A DNA stretch of 47,339 nucleotides from an uncultured Collinsella sp. (GCA_902469555.1 CABRDB010000074.1:1-47339); one strand, 5' to 3'. Shown: positions 1 through 7,838, counted from the stretch's first letter. Made by a program: numbers and translations. The notes: generated by a model from the sequence alone, not told the origin.

Positions 1-1
1 C

Positions 2-1171
2 GAGGCCGGCACCGCGCCGATCATGGCCCTGGTCGGCGGCGCCGCCGTCACCGTCAAGCCCAAGGCGGCGACGCCCAAGGTCCAAAAGCACGTGCTGGAG
101 GACAGCACCGCCGCCTGGGGCAAGGCCGCCGACGCCACGGTCGCCGACGACCTGTACTGGCGCCTCTCGGCCACGGTTCCGGCGGGGCTCACGGCCTACG
201 ACACCTATGCGGTGCAGTTTGTCGATACCATGGGCGCGGGGCTCGATCCCTCCAAGGTGGCCGCGAGCATGCGCGTGTACGTGGCGGCGGGCGCGGACGG
301 TGGCTTCGACGCCGTTGCATGTGAGGGCGGCAATGCCAGCTCGACGCCGGCTAAAGGGTGGACAGACATTACTTCACAGTGCAAGGTCTCGGTCGATGGC
401 AGTGCCTTCACCGTGCGCACCGGCGACCTGATCGCCGCGCTCGGCGGGGTTGACGCCTTCACCGCGGGCGCCCGCGTGGCTGCTGTCTACAATGCGCCGT
501 TGGGGGCCAATTGCAATCGAGGCGCTACCAAGGGCAACCCCAACGAGGTCTACCTGCGCTACCCGCGCTCTCCCCTCGCCGACCAGTCCGGCGACGTCGG
601 ATTCACCCGCACGCCGAGTGACGATGCGACGGCCTACACCTGGGGTCTCAGTCTGATCAAGCGCTCAAGCTCGGACGATAAACCGCTCGCGGGCGCCAAG
701 CTGCGCATCATCGATGACCGCGGGCGCATCCTAACGACTGACGGCTCGTGGTCGACGGATGCCGCCGCGTGCGTCATCACGGGCGCGGATGGTCATGTGG
801 AATTGAGCGGTGTGGACGCGGGTGTTTACACCGTCGAAGAGGTCGCGGCCCCCAAGGGATACACCGCCTTTGAGGGCAAACGAACGGTGACGGTTACGGC
901 CGAGGGATTGGACGTTAAACAGGTGGCGGCCGCGAAGCCCAAGGTGACCGTGTCAGCCGAAAGCCCTCTGCGGGTTGATACCGCCGATGCCGGGACGGGT
1001 TCGATTGAGCTGTCGGTGCTCAACACCCCAAGCAAAGAATCAAGTCGAGGCTTTATGCCTTCGATGAGAGATAGAACGTTGGTGCTGGTGGCGGCCTTGG
1101 CTGCCATCGGAGTGGCGGCTATTGTTGCCGCGCTCGTCATCAAGCGGGGAGGAGGTCGCCGTGAAAAATAA
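2..1171 (+). CDS. Minor/tip pilin, SpaA-type, 5' end cut by window edge
   Basis: Surface pilin subunit. The frame is open from base 2, so the true start lies outside the window; the first in-window ATG is at 23. The N-terminal part resembles an isopeptide-forming fimbrial domain (a Lys in VQKHV, then the YDTYAVQFVDTM segment). The second half is a SpaA/Cna-B-like domain ending in the typical AGVYTVEEVAAPKGYTAF E-box. The tail is a hydrophobic helix followed by KRGGGRREK, as in cell-wall sorting signals. A canonical LPXTG is absent; GFMPSM occupies that position, so sortase recognition is uncertain. It lies 123 bp upstream of the major pilin and is probably in the same operon. A pilin role is well supported by the E-box and tail; the minor or tip role is inferred from gene order. 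Confidence 0.75.
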   Translation, partial: EAGTAPIMALVGGAAVTVKPKAATPKVQKHVLEDSTAAWGKAADATVADDLYWRLSATVPAGLTAYDTYAVQFVDTMGAGLDPSKVAASMRVYVAAGADGGFDAVACEGGNASSTPAKGWTDITSQCKVSVDGSAFTVRTGDLIAALGGVDAFTAGARVAAVYNAPLGANCNRGATKGNPNEVYLRYPRSPLADQSGDVGFTRTPSDDATAYTWGLSLIKRSSSDDKPLAGAKLRIIDDRGRILTTDGSWSTDAAACVITGADGHVELSGVDAGVYTVEEVAAPKGYTAFEGKRTVTVTAEGLDVKQVAAAKPKVTVSAESPLRVDTADAGTGSIELSVLNTPSKESSRGFMPSMRDRTLVLVAALAAIGVAAIVAALVIKRGGGRREK

Positions 1172-1175
1172 TTGT

Positions 1176-1184
1176 CCCCCCCCC
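1176..1184. repeat. C9 homopolymer between two pilin genes
   Basis: Nine consecutive C residues lie 5 bases after the minor pilin stop and 110 bases before the major pilin start. Just upstream is a GGAGG Shine-Dalgarno motif and a GTG (1161) that would open a 16-codon reading frame through the tract. Tracts of this kind are prone to slipped-strand length change; whether this one matters is unknown. Confidence 0.6.
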
Positions 1185-1294
1185 TTGCTCAATGGCGTAC
1201 TGCCTCCGTAGCGAGTGACGAGCAGGTCTACCGACCTGATGATCATTGGTTTTGAAAAAGTTACTAGAGAACCCTCCAAGAAAGAGGACCAAAC

Positions 1295-2998
1295 ATGAAG
1301 ATAACCAAGAACATCGCCCGCCTGGCAGTAACCGCCGGCCTCACAGCAGCGCTGAGCTTCGGCTGCGTGATGGCCCCGGTGACCATGGCGTTCGCGGTTG
1401 AGGGTGCGACGACTGCGAACGGTTCGGTGACTATCGAGAACGTTGAGGGTAACACTACCGAGTTCAAGGGCTATCAGATTTTCAGGGCCGATGTTGCCAC
1501 CAATGGAACCGTCAGCAACATTACGTGGGCAAACATTAATGTGCAGAATGCTGTCGAGAGCTTTATCCAGGTGGAGGACGAGTCCTATGCGGGAAGGACC
1601 GCCCAAGACGCCGCGGACTGGATCACGAAAAAGGTAGAGGGAGCCGGTAAGACAACCCGCGTTGAGTTCGGTTCCATTCCATACAAGATTGCCGACAGAG
1701 TGGACGGTCTTACCGAAAGCGTGACGACGACCGGCAAAACCGTTTCCGGTCTTGAACATGGTTACTGGCTCTTCGTAACCGATCCCGGCACCATCGAGAC
1801 TGGTGACGCGGGTACGTCCCCCATCTTCACTGTCGTGGGAAGCGCGCCTGTTAAAATTACCGAGAAAACGGGCGTCCCCACTGTCGAGAAGAAGATCGTG
1901 AGCGACGCCGACGGTATGGAGCACGACGCTGCTGACTCTCAGATCGGCCAGGACGTGACGTACAACCTTTATGGCACCGTCGCCGAGAACTTCGACAAGT
2001 ACGGCACGTATTTCTACCAGTTCTCCGACCAGATCTCCAAGGGTCTGACGCTGCAGGAGGGCGCCAAGGTCTATCTGTATAAGAACAGGAACGACGCGAA
2101 GGCCGATCTCGCCCGCAAGAAGGGCACGGATATTACTACCAACTTCATTAAATCGACCGACACGGCCGCCGAGGATGGCAGCATGACGACGAAGTGGACC
2201 TGCGATAACCTGAAGACCGTCAAGGGCGTCACTAAGGACTCCTATATCGTTGTCTCTTATACGGCACGGATTAACGAGCACGCTATTGTTGCTGGCACTG
2301 AGAGTAACAACAACGCCGTGATACTTAAGTACTCCAACAATCCCATGGACAAGGATAGCAAAGGCCAGACCCCGCCCGATACGGTCAAGGACTACACCTA
2401 CGGTCTCAGGATCAATAAGGTCGACCTGGGTACCGAGACGAAACTTCCAAATGCTCAGTTCACCATTACGACCAATGGAGACGAGAAAAACGAACAAGTA
2501 AAGTATGTCGATGATAAGGGCAAATTGAGCACCAACGAGGTTATTCTTACGACGAACGGCGATGGTGTCATTACGCTTACCGGTCTCGATGCTGGCGTCT
2601 ACACCGTCAAGGAGGTTTCTGCTCCCGATGGCTACACCGCAGCCGACCCCTTCACCTTCGAGATCAGGCCGACCATGACCGACGATGGCCCGGCCGCTGG
2701 CCTCACCAGAGTCACTGGTGAGCTTAAAACCAGCCAGGAAACCAAGGTCATCGCTGGCCTCAACGATACAAGTGCCGGAAAGGTTGGCGATAATAAGCTT
2801 GATTTCAAAGAAGGCACCCTTATTAACACCGATGATGGCACCTTCAACATCACCGTCGGCGATACCAAGCAGATTAACCTCCCGCTGACCGGTCTTAACG
2901 GTGTGACTTTCACTTGGATCGCTGGTGGCGCGGTGCTGTGCGTTGGCGTGGCGCACCTCATCCGTAGTCGTAAGCGCGACGACGGCTCTGAGGAGTAA
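1295..2998 (+). CDS. LPXTG-anchored major pilin (isopeptide-forming, SpaA/FimA type)
   Basis: 567-residue pilus shaft subunit. It begins with a signal peptide (positive MKITKNIARL, hydrophobic core, AFA cleavage region near residue 34). A fimbrial isopeptide domain follows, with a candidate pilin lysine in GVPTVEKKIVSD. The C-terminal SpaA domain starts at YTYGLRINKVDL and contains the E-box AGVYTVKEVSAPDGYTA. The sorting signal is LPLTG at residues 529-533, then a membrane helix and RSRKRDD. Such subunits are joined into covalent pili by a class C sortase, which is not found next to it here and is presumably upstream of the window. The start is supported by AAAGAGG upstream of ATG 1295. A strong terminator follows, so this is the last gene of its operon. 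Confidence 0.9.
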   Translation: MKITKNIARLAVTAGLTAALSFGCVMAPVTMAFAVEGATTANGSVTIENVEGNTTEFKGYQIFRADVATNGTVSNITWANINVQNAVESFIQVEDESYAGRTAQDAADWITKKVEGAGKTTRVEFGSIPYKIADRVDGLTESVTTTGKTVSGLEHGYWLFVTDPGTIETGDAGTSPIFTVVGSAPVKITEKTGVPTVEKKIVSDADGMEHDAADSQIGQDVTYNLYGTVAENFDKYGTYFYQFSDQISKGLTLQEGAKVYLYKNRNDAKADLARKKGTDITTNFIKSTDTAAEDGSMTTKWTCDNLKTVKGVTKDSYIVVSYTARINEHAIVAGTESNNNAVILKYSNNPMDKDSKGQTPPDTVKDYTYGLRINKVDLGTETKLPNAQFTITTNGDEKNEQVKYVDDKGKLSTNEVILTTNGDGVITLTGLDAGVYTVKEVSAPDGYTAADPFTFEIRPTMTDDGPAAGLTRVTGELKTSQETKVIAGLNDTSAGKVGDNKLDFKEGTLINTDDGTFNITVGDTKQINLPLTGLNGVTFTWIAGGAVLCVGVAHLIRSRKRDDGSEE

Positions 2999-3031
2999 TT
3001 GCTCGTCTCGAATATCAACACGAGACATGAA

Positions 3032-3072
3032 AAAGCGGGGCACCCGGTCGATGCGATCGGGTGCCCCGCTTT
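3032..3072. terminator. Bidirectional intrinsic terminator
   Basis: A 15-bp perfect stem (3032-3046 with 3058-3072), GC-rich, flanked by T-rich tracts on both strands. It ends the pilin operon and the convergent gene at 3120-4265. Confidence 0.85.
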
Positions 3073-3080
3073 GTTTGTGT

Positions 3081-3114
3081 ACCACCACAAATGCCTGTCC
3101 CCTTTGTGGCGGTT
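3081..3114. repeat. CTGTCCCC-core hairpin H1
   Basis: Arms ACCACCACAAA and TTTGTGGCGGT flank a loop holding CTGTCCCC (3095-3102). It has the same arms and core as the hairpins at 42179 and 42517. See the family finding. Confidence 0.7.
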
Positions 3115-3119
3115 GTCGG

Positions 3120-4265
3120 CTAAGCGGTGGGGAGTCCTGGCGTGTTAGCCGGCTGCTGCGGCTTGAGGCGGGCGTTTCGCCAGATGATCTGGATAACGTA
3201 GCCGAGCATAAAGACAAAGGCCACGCCGCTGATGAAGTCACCTACGAGGGGAAGCCCCGTGAGGGCGCCTGCGATTATGCCGCCCACGGCTGCCATAGCG
3301 TAGCGGTTCTGGTTGTGTCCGACCATGCGGGCGAGCGCGCACCCCGCAAAGGCACTCGACACCAATGCGATGCCGATAACGCCGCATAAGAGGGTTCCGG
3401 CAAGCGGCAGGCCAGCGATAGAGATAATTAGCAGTAGGACGGCGGGGACGATAGCAATCGTGCCCAGAAGACCGCTCACCCACAGGGGCATGGGGCGCTG
3501 GTGGAGCATGCCGGCGGCGCCGGCGGTCGCGCGCGGAAAGACGAGCTCGAGCAGCAGAGCGACAAAGCAGGTCGAGAGGGCCGCGGCGACGATGCCGCCG
3601 ATGACATCGTTGGCGGTGGAAGTATCTTCGTTTTCGGTGCGGTCGATCTTGAGCGCGCCGACCTCGGCTCCCGCGGCGCGCTCGGGCTCCTCGGAGACGT
3701 GCGCGTTCACGGTGCCGGTGATGTGGGCGTTCTTGCCCAGGATGAGCTTGTCGGCCCAAACCTCGACATCGCCCTCGACGGTGCCATCGATGGTCACCGT
3801 GTCGCCCGCGAGCGCTGCCGACTTGGTAGAGCCGCGCAGGGCAACCGTCTCGCCTATCGCATAGAAGCAGTTGGCGGTGCTGTCGGAATTGAGTACGACA
3901 TGCTGACCGACGACCGTGACGCTGCCATCAACCGTAGTCTTGGCAATGTCGATGGTGCGCGCCGCAAGACGAACGGCGCCGCCCACCGTGCAGTCGCGGA
4001 TCGAGAGGGTATCGCCCGCAGCGATGATATCGCGGTCGATGGAGGTGTCGTCCAGGTTGAGGCTCTGACCTGCCCAGTACAGGTCACCTTCGACGCCGGA
4101 CGGAGTGGCGTCATTGTCGGTCGCAAGTACGTTGCCTGCGGTGTCCGTGCCGGCAAGAGCCGTAGCGGGAAGTGCGGTGAGCGCCAGAGCGATGAGCGCG
4201 AATAGGATGGTGATGCGGCCCCACGCTTTACGGCGTTGGGTCGACGGGAATTGATTGTGGGGCAT
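3120..4265 (-). CDS. Polymer-forming (bactofilin-like) domain membrane protein
   Basis: 381 residues from ATG 4265, which has an AAGGA motif 6 nt upstream; a longer frame to 4313 lacks one. After an N-terminal hydrophobic segment (FALIALALTALPATALA, signal peptide or anchor) comes a beta-solenoid-like stretch of short repeated strands (GDTLSIRDCTVGG, DGTVEGDVEVWADKLILG, IDGTV) typical of bactofilin/polymer-forming domains. The C-terminal half has about four membrane helices. Bactofilins form non-nucleotide filaments or surface scaffolds; fusion to membrane segments suggests an envelope role, but the exact function is unknown. It is transcribed towards the pilin gene and separated from it by the shared terminator. 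Confidence 0.7.
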   Translation of the reverse strand: MPHNQFPSTQRRKAWGRITILFALIALALTALPATALAGTDTAGNVLATDNDATPSGVEGDLYWAGQSLNLDDTSIDRDIIAAGDTLSIRDCTVGGAVRLAARTIDIAKTTVDGSVTVVGQHVVLNSDSTANCFYAIGETVALRGSTKSAALAGDTVTIDGTVEGDVEVWADKLILGKNAHITGTVNAHVSEEPERAAGAEVGALKIDRTENEDTSTANDVIGGIVAAALSTCFVALLLELVFPRATAGAAGMLHQRPMPLWVSGLLGTIAIVPAVLLLIISIAGLPLAGTLLCGVIGIALVSSAFAGCALARMVGHNQNRYAMAAVGGIIAGALTGLPLVGDFISGVAFVFMLGYVIQIIWRNARLKPQQPANTPGLPTA

Positions 4266-4371
4266 GGTGAATCCTTCGTCAGATGCTCGATATGCACCTA
4301 ACAGGGTACCCAACGCGTGGGCGCTCTAAAAGAACCTCTCGGTTGCATTTCGAAGGATGAGCCCGCGCAAT

Positions 4372-5061
4372 CTACTTTTTGTGGTGCAAAAAGCGCGCGA
4401 TGTCCTCTTCGGTGGGGCTTTTGATGTCAAAACGCAGCGACAGCCAGCGCAGCCCCATGGTTACCGCAACGCATACGATCAACGCGGTGATGTTGCTGAC
4501 GACACCGCTCATGACAAGGCATACATAGCTCGCCGAGCCGGCGATGGCTGCGATGGCATAGAAGTTGGTGCGCTGGAAAATGCCCGGTACCACGCCCATA
4601 AAACTGTCGCGCAGCATGCCGCCGCCCACCGCGGTGAAAAAGCCCATCATGATGCACACCGCCGGCGCAAAGCCGTAGACCAGTGCTTTGTCTGCTCCGG
4701 TGGCGGCGTAGGTGCCGACTGAGATGATGTCGAGCAGGGGAATGAGTTTTTCGGGCTTGTCGACGATTGCCGGGAAAATGTAGATGATGGCTGCCGTGGC
4801 AATGGAAAGCGGGAGCGCCATCGGCTGGTTGAGGATGTAGACGTTGCCCACCTGCAGCGTCATGTCGCGCAAGAGACCGCCGCCCAGACCGCAGACCACG
4901 GCGAGCGCGACCGCGCCCACCAGGTCGAGCTTGTGCTCGCGAGCGACCAGCACGCCCGAGATCGATGCCGCGACAACGGCGAACATCTCGAGCCAAAATG
5001 GGATAGCGACCATGGCATCCGAGGCGTGTGAAGTAACAGTCATAGCGGCGACGACGGGCAA
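4372..5061 (-). CDS. UPF0126 / TRIC-type membrane channel family protein
   Basis: Small integral membrane protein of about 229 residues with two homologous halves, each with three predicted helices. Glycine-rich GLGGGLLRDM and VGGGMLRDSFMG motifs repeat in the halves, as is characteristic of the UPF0126 (YadS/YicG) group related to trimeric intracellular cation channels. Members have been linked to cation or glycine transport; the substrate here is unknown. The start is ambiguous: TTG 5061 has AAAGGA 7 nt upstream and is used here, while ATG 5043 (MTVTSHASDAM) lacks a well-spaced Shine-Dalgarno. The further ATG at 5178 lies in repeat sequence and is unlikely. Confidence 0.8.
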   Translation of the reverse strand: MPVVAAMTVTSHASDAMVAIPFWLEMFAVVAASISGVLVAREHKLDLVGAVALAVVCGLGGGLLRDMTLQVGNVYILNQPMALPLSIATAAIIYIFPAIVDKPEKLIPLLDIISVGTYAATGADKALVYGFAPAVCIMMGFFTAVGGGMLRDSFMGVVPGIFQRTNFYAIAAIAGSASYVCLVMSGVVSNITALIVCVAVTMGLRWLSLRFDIKSPTEEDIARFLHHKK

Positions 5062-5176
5062 GATGAGGTCCTTTGATTCTCGGGTTTGAACAATGCCCGT
5101 ACATAGTACATGGTTGGAGGCGATTGAGACCCTATTGCTCGGCAAACGGTAGGGACTGGGAACGGTCATGGGTACC

Positions 5177-5241
5177 AAACATGTACATCAGCCTTCAAAG
5201 ATGTCGAAAAATGTCGGTTTTGGAGGCTGACGTACATGTTT
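5177..5241. repeat. Imperfect palindrome with 18-bp arms
   Basis: Arms 5177-5194 and 5224-5241 match at 17 of 18 positions; inner bases extend the pairing. The 29-nt loop contains ATGTCG twice, 4 bases apart. It lies between the UPF0126 gene and a tRNA fragment. No coding potential is supported. Confidence 0.65.
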
Positions 5242-5254
5242 TTGAGGGAAGGGC

Positions 5255-5279
5255 GGGTTCGAACCCCTCCTCCTCCGCC
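5255..5279 (+). pseudogene. 3' fragment of a tRNA-Ser gene (T-arm plus acceptor end)
   Basis: These 25 bases match the 3' end of the neighbouring tRNA-Ser(CGA) at 24 of 25 positions but on the opposite strand. No anticodon arm or 5' acceptor half is found upstream. It is a duplicated or orphaned tRNA end, as left by integration or rearrangement. Confidence 0.6.
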
Positions 5280-5300
5280 GTATTTGCTTGTAAGGGACTC

Positions 5301-5332
5301 TAAACAAAAAAGCTCCCGTTGTTGGGAGCTTT
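5301..5332 (-). terminator. Terminator of tRNA-Ser(CGA)
   Basis: Stem AAAGCTCCC / GGGAGCTTT (5309-5317 with 5324-5332). On the minus strand it is followed by TTTTTTGTTTA. Confidence 0.8.
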
Positions 5333-5343
5333 CTCAACCAAAA

Positions 5344-5434
5344 TGGCGGAGGAGGAGGGATTCGAACCCTCGTGACCTTATACAGGCCAAACGGTTTTCG
5401 AGACCGCCGCATTCAACCACTCTGCCACCCCTCC
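5344..5434 (-). tRNA. tRNA-Ser (anticodon CGA)
   Basis: A 91-nt class II tRNA with encoded CCA. The acceptor stem GGAGGGG pairs with the 3' strand (one G-U), the discriminator is G, and the anticodon loop is CTCGAAA. A long variable arm is present and the T-loop is GGTTCGAATCC. It reads UCG codons and lies downstream of tRNA-Ser(GGA) with its own terminator. Confidence 0.93.
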
Positions 5435-5442
5435 GCGTGGGG

Positions 5443-5473
5443 TAAAAACAAAGCAGGCTCGAAGGCCTGCTTT
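5443..5473 (-). terminator. Terminator of tRNA-Ser(GGA)
   Basis: Stem AAAGCAGGC / GCCTGCTTT (5450-5458 with 5465-5473), followed on the minus strand by TGTTTTTAC. Readthrough would be needed to reach tRNA-Ser(CGA). Confidence 0.75.
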
Positions 5474-5482
5474 GGAATTAAC

Positions 5483-5573
5483 TGGCGGAGAGTCAGGGAT
5501 TTGAACCCTGGAGACGCTTTTGACGCCTACACGATTTCCAATCGTGCTCCTTCGGCCACTCGGACAACTCTCC
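5483..5573 (-). tRNA. tRNA-Ser (anticodon GGA)
   Basis: A 91-nt class II tRNA with acceptor GGAGAGT / ..CTCTCC, discriminator G and encoded CCA. The anticodon loop is TTGGAAA and a long variable arm is present. It reads UCC/UCU codons. Confidence 0.93.
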
Positions 5574-5589
5574 GTTAAATGCGAAAGTC

Positions 5590-5617
5590 AGTATACACGA
5601 GGAATCGCAAAGTGCAA
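5590..5617 (-). promoter_or_regulatory. Promoter of the tRNA-Ser pair
   Basis: On the minus strand TTGCAC, 16 bp, TATACT, ending 17 bases before the tRNA 5' end. A good sigma-70-type match. Confidence 0.65.
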
Positions 5618-5977
5618 ACAGAAAAGTTGGCATTTTTTAAAACGCTTGGCCGCGCTTGGCGTTGCAGTGGGGTTTGAGGTGCCAAAAAACGGCTTCCGAC
5701 CAGCGTGGTTGATCAACTCAATTGTTCAAAAGGGGTATTCATAAGCGACTTGGCAATGAATATAAAAATCTTTGGGTGGTGCTGTGGACCACTGGTATGC
5801 ATTTTGCGACCACAGCCTTGTGCCCGTTGACCTGCGGCTTGGCTCAGCTTGTCCCCGCGGCACCGTATCTTGTCCACAAATCCGTCAAGCTCTTGGTCGG
5901 CATTTGGTTGGAATGCGCATGAAACGTCGTGCGAATATGGGCATATGTGGAGGTCATGAGGTTGTAGCTGCATATTC
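5618..5977. other. Intergenic stretch without a supported gene
   Basis: AT-richer spacer between the divergent tRNA-Ser genes and the rpsF operon. Short open frames lack Shine-Dalgarno motifs and family resemblance. I see no convincing gene, RNA or repeat in it. Confidence 0.5.
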
Positions 5978-6006
5978 TTGCGGCCTGGGAGGTTGAAAGA
6001 TATTAT
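5978..6006 (+). promoter_or_regulatory. Candidate promoter of rpsF operon
   Basis: TTGCGG, 17 bp, TATTAT. Predicted transcription start near 6013, giving a leader of about 65 nt that contains the hairpin at 6023. Confidence 0.45.
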
Positions 6007-6022
6007 GACCAAGTCTTTTCCT

Positions 6023-6051
6023 GCTTCAGGCGCACCTTCACGACCTGAAGC
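6023..6051 (+). promoter_or_regulatory. Leader hairpin, possible S6:S18 autoregulatory site
   Basis: Perfect 8-bp stem GCTTCAGG / CCTGAAGC with a 13-nt loop, ending 26 nt before the rpsF start. rpsF leaders in many bacteria bind the S6:S18 complex. The position fits, but I cannot confirm the consensus by eye. Confidence 0.35.
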
Positions 6052-6077
6052 CACATTTGCCCAGAGGAGGTGACAAT

Positions 6078-6371
6078 ATGAAGGCTTATGAACTGCTGTT
6101 CTTTGTTGACCCGTCGCTCGACCCCGAGACTCGTCTCGCTGTTATGAAGCGTATCGATACCACGATCGCTGAGGGCGCTGGCAAGGTCGACTCCGTTGAC
6201 GAGTGGGGCAAGCGCAAGCTCGCCTACGAGATCAACGACCTCACCGATGGTGACTACACCCTCATCAACTTCCACGCAGATCCTACCCAGATCGCCGAGC
6301 TTGATCGCGTCCTGCGCATCACCGACGCTGTGGTCCGCCACATGATCGTCCGTCGCGACGACCAGGAGTAA
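6078..6371 (+). CDS. rpsF: 30S ribosomal protein bS6
   Basis: 97-residue ribosomal protein bS6, which binds 16S rRNA with bS18 in the platform of the small subunit. The sequence MKAYELLFFVDPSLD, WGKRKLAYEIN and the RHMIVRRDD end are typical, and the length matches the family. ATG 6078 is chosen because GAGGAGG lies 7 nt upstream; an earlier in-frame start at 6057 has no such site. It heads the conserved rpsF-ssb-rpsR-rplI cluster, in which bS6 and its partner bS18 are co-transcribed with the single-strand DNA-binding protein. Confidence 0.97.
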   Translation: MKAYELLFFVDPSLDPETRLAVMKRIDTTIAEGAGKVDSVDEWGKRKLAYEINDLTDGDYTLINFHADPTQIAELDRVLRITDAVVRHMIVRRDDQE

Positions 6372-6419
6372 GACTGTCGTTTTGGACTGGGCTTGTGCCC
6401 CAAGAGGAAGTAGTGAGTT

Positions 6420-6872
6420 ATGAGCATCAATCGAGTGAACATCACCGGTAACCTCACCCGCGATCCCGAGCTGCGCGCCACCGCCGGCGGAACCCAGGTT
6501 CTGTCCTTTGGCGTCGCCGTCAACGATCGTCGCCGTAACGCGCAGACTGGCGAGTGGGAGGACTATCCCAACTTTGTCGACTGCACTATGTTCGGCACCC
6601 GCGCCGAGGCCGTGAGCCGTTTCCTGGCAAAGGGAAACAAGGTCGCGATCGAGGGCAAGCTGCGCTACAGCTCTTGGGAGCGCGACGGCCAGCGCCGGAG
6701 CAAGCTTGAGGTCATCGTCGATGAGATCGAGTTTATGAGCTCCCGTGGTGGCCAGGGTGGCTACGATCAGGGCGGTTATGCCCCCGCAGCTCCCGCGCCT
6801 GCAGCACGTCCTGCCGCACCGGTGGCTACGCCGCCCGCGGTCGACGTCTACGATGAGGACATCCCGTTCTAA
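6420..6872 (+). CDS. ssb: Single-stranded DNA-binding protein
   Basis: 150-residue SSB that coats single-stranded DNA in replication, recombination and repair. Residues 1-105 form the OB-fold domain (MSINRVNITGNLTRDPELR, FGVAVNDRRRN, VDCTMFGTRAEAV, RSKLEVIVDEIEF). A flexible linker rich in Gly, Gln, Ala and Pro follows. The protein ends in the acidic DEDIPF tip that recruits partner proteins such as helicases and Pol III subunits. It lies between rpsF and rpsR, the usual bacterial arrangement, with GAGGAAG before the start. Confidence 0.97.
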   Translation: MSINRVNITGNLTRDPELRATAGGTQVLSFGVAVNDRRRNAQTGEWEDYPNFVDCTMFGTRAEAVSRFLAKGNKVAIEGKLRYSSWERDGQRRSKLEVIVDEIEFMSSRGGQGGYDQGGYAPAAPAPAARPAAPVATPPAVDVYDEDIPF

Positions 6873-6944
6873 GGGTTGTTCACCTATTTTTGAGTGAGAG
6901 GCGGCTTCGGTTCGCCGAAGTTGCCAAATGAAAGGTATTTTGAC

Positions 6945-7211
6945 ATGGCTAATGATTTTTCTGCACGTCAGCCGCGTCGTAAGTACTGCCAGTTCTGCAA
7001 GGAGAACACTGAGTTCATCGACTATAAGGACACTCAGCTTCTCCGTAAGTACATGACCGATCGTGGCAAGATCAAGCCCCGTCGCGTCACTGGCGCTTGC
7101 ACGCAGCATCAGCATGACATCGCCAACGCCATCAAGCGCGCCCGCGAGATGGCTCTCCTGCCGTACACCGTCCCCGTGGTTTCCTCTCGTGGCAACCGCG
7201 ACCGCGGCTAA
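6945..7211 (+). CDS. rpsR: 30S ribosomal protein bS18
   Basis: 88-residue partner of bS6 in the small ribosomal subunit. The start is ATG 6945 ([15 protein letters not shown]), preceded by GAAAGG; a longer frame from 6894 starts in a leader hairpin. Cysteines in YCQFC plus a third in TGACTQHQ suggest a zinc-binding (C+) form of bS18 (inference). The basic core KIKPRRVTG and the [13 protein letters not shown] end are typical. Between ssb and rpsR, 6904-6921 forms a CTTCGG-TTCG-CCGAAG hairpin that may affect relative expression. Confidence 0.96.
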   Translation: MANDFSARQPRRKYCQFCKENTEFIDYKDTQLLRKYMTDRGKIKPRRVTGACTQHQHDIANAIKRAREMALLPYTVPVVSSRGNRDRG

Positions 7212-7226
7212 GAAGGGAGACGCATC

Positions 7227-7766
7227 ATGAAGGTTATTCTTCTCGATGAGATCAAGGGCAAGGGCGGCGAGGGTGACGTCGTGGAGGTCGCTCAGGGTTA
7301 CGCTGAGAACTTCCTGTTTCCCAAGAAGCTCGCTGTTGCCGCCACCAAGGGCAACCTCAAGCAGCTTGACGAGCGTCGCAACAACATCGCCAAGCGCGAG
7401 GCCGTCCGTCTGGCTACCGCCAACGAGACCAAGGCTGCCTTCGAGGGCAAGACGGTCACCGTTGACGTCAAGGTCGGCGACGAGGGCATCCTCTTTGGCT
7501 CCGTTACCGCCGCTATGATCGCTGACGCCATCAAGGCTCAGCTCGGTATGGACATCGACCGCAAGCGCGTCGAGCTCGGTAAGCCCATCAAGGTTGCCGG
7601 TGCCCACACCGTTGCCATCTCGCTGTACCGCGAGATCAAGGCCGAGGTTGTCGTTCTCGTCGGCGTTACCGCCGAGGAGCTCGCTGCCGAGGCTGAGGTC
7701 GAGGAGGCCGCTGAGGTCGCCGAGGCCGAGACCGCCGAGGTCGAGACTGAGGCTGCTGCCGAGTAG
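7227..7766 (+). CDS. rplI: 50S ribosomal protein bL9 with acidic C-terminal tail
   Basis: 179-residue bL9, an elongated protein at the base of the L1 stalk that helps maintain reading frame. The N-terminal domain is canonical (MKVILLDEIKGKGGEGDVVEV, GYAENFLFPKKLA), followed by the connecting helix and C-terminal domain. Typical bL9 is about 150 residues; this one adds about 30 residues made almost only of Glu, Ala and Val with no basic residue. The tail is not needed for the fold and its role is unknown. It is the last gene of the operon and is followed by a strong terminator. Confidence 0.96.
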   Translation: MKVILLDEIKGKGGEGDVVEVAQGYAENFLFPKKLAVAATKGNLKQLDERRNNIAKREAVRLATANETKAAFEGKTVTVDVKVGDEGILFGSVTAAMIADAIKAQLGMDIDRKRVELGKPIKVAGAHTVAISLYREIKAEVVVLVGVTAEELAAEAEVEEAAEVAEAETAEVETEAAAE

Positions 7767-7798
7767 CATTTGCTGCAACGCAACAATCTTGTTCTAAG

Positions 7799-7838
7799 AA
7801 GGGCGCTCTGGGAAACCAGGGCGCCCTTTTGTTTTTTG
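7799..7838 (+). terminator. Terminator of rpsF-rplI operon
   Basis: 13-bp stem 7799-7811 / 7816-7828 with a GAAA loop, then TTTTGTTTTTT. Confidence 0.92.

Noticed and set aside
1161..1211. Short gene starting at GTG 1161
   Set aside because: Only 16 codons including a poly-Pro stretch, with no sign of a conserved product; treated as a possible leader frame.
5190..5280. A complete tRNA gene on the plus strand
   Set aside because: Only the T-arm and 3' acceptor strand are present; there is no matching 5' acceptor strand or anticodon arm.
5721..5922. Small gene in the spacer before rpsF
   Set aside because: No ribosome site, atypical codon use, and no recognisable motif.
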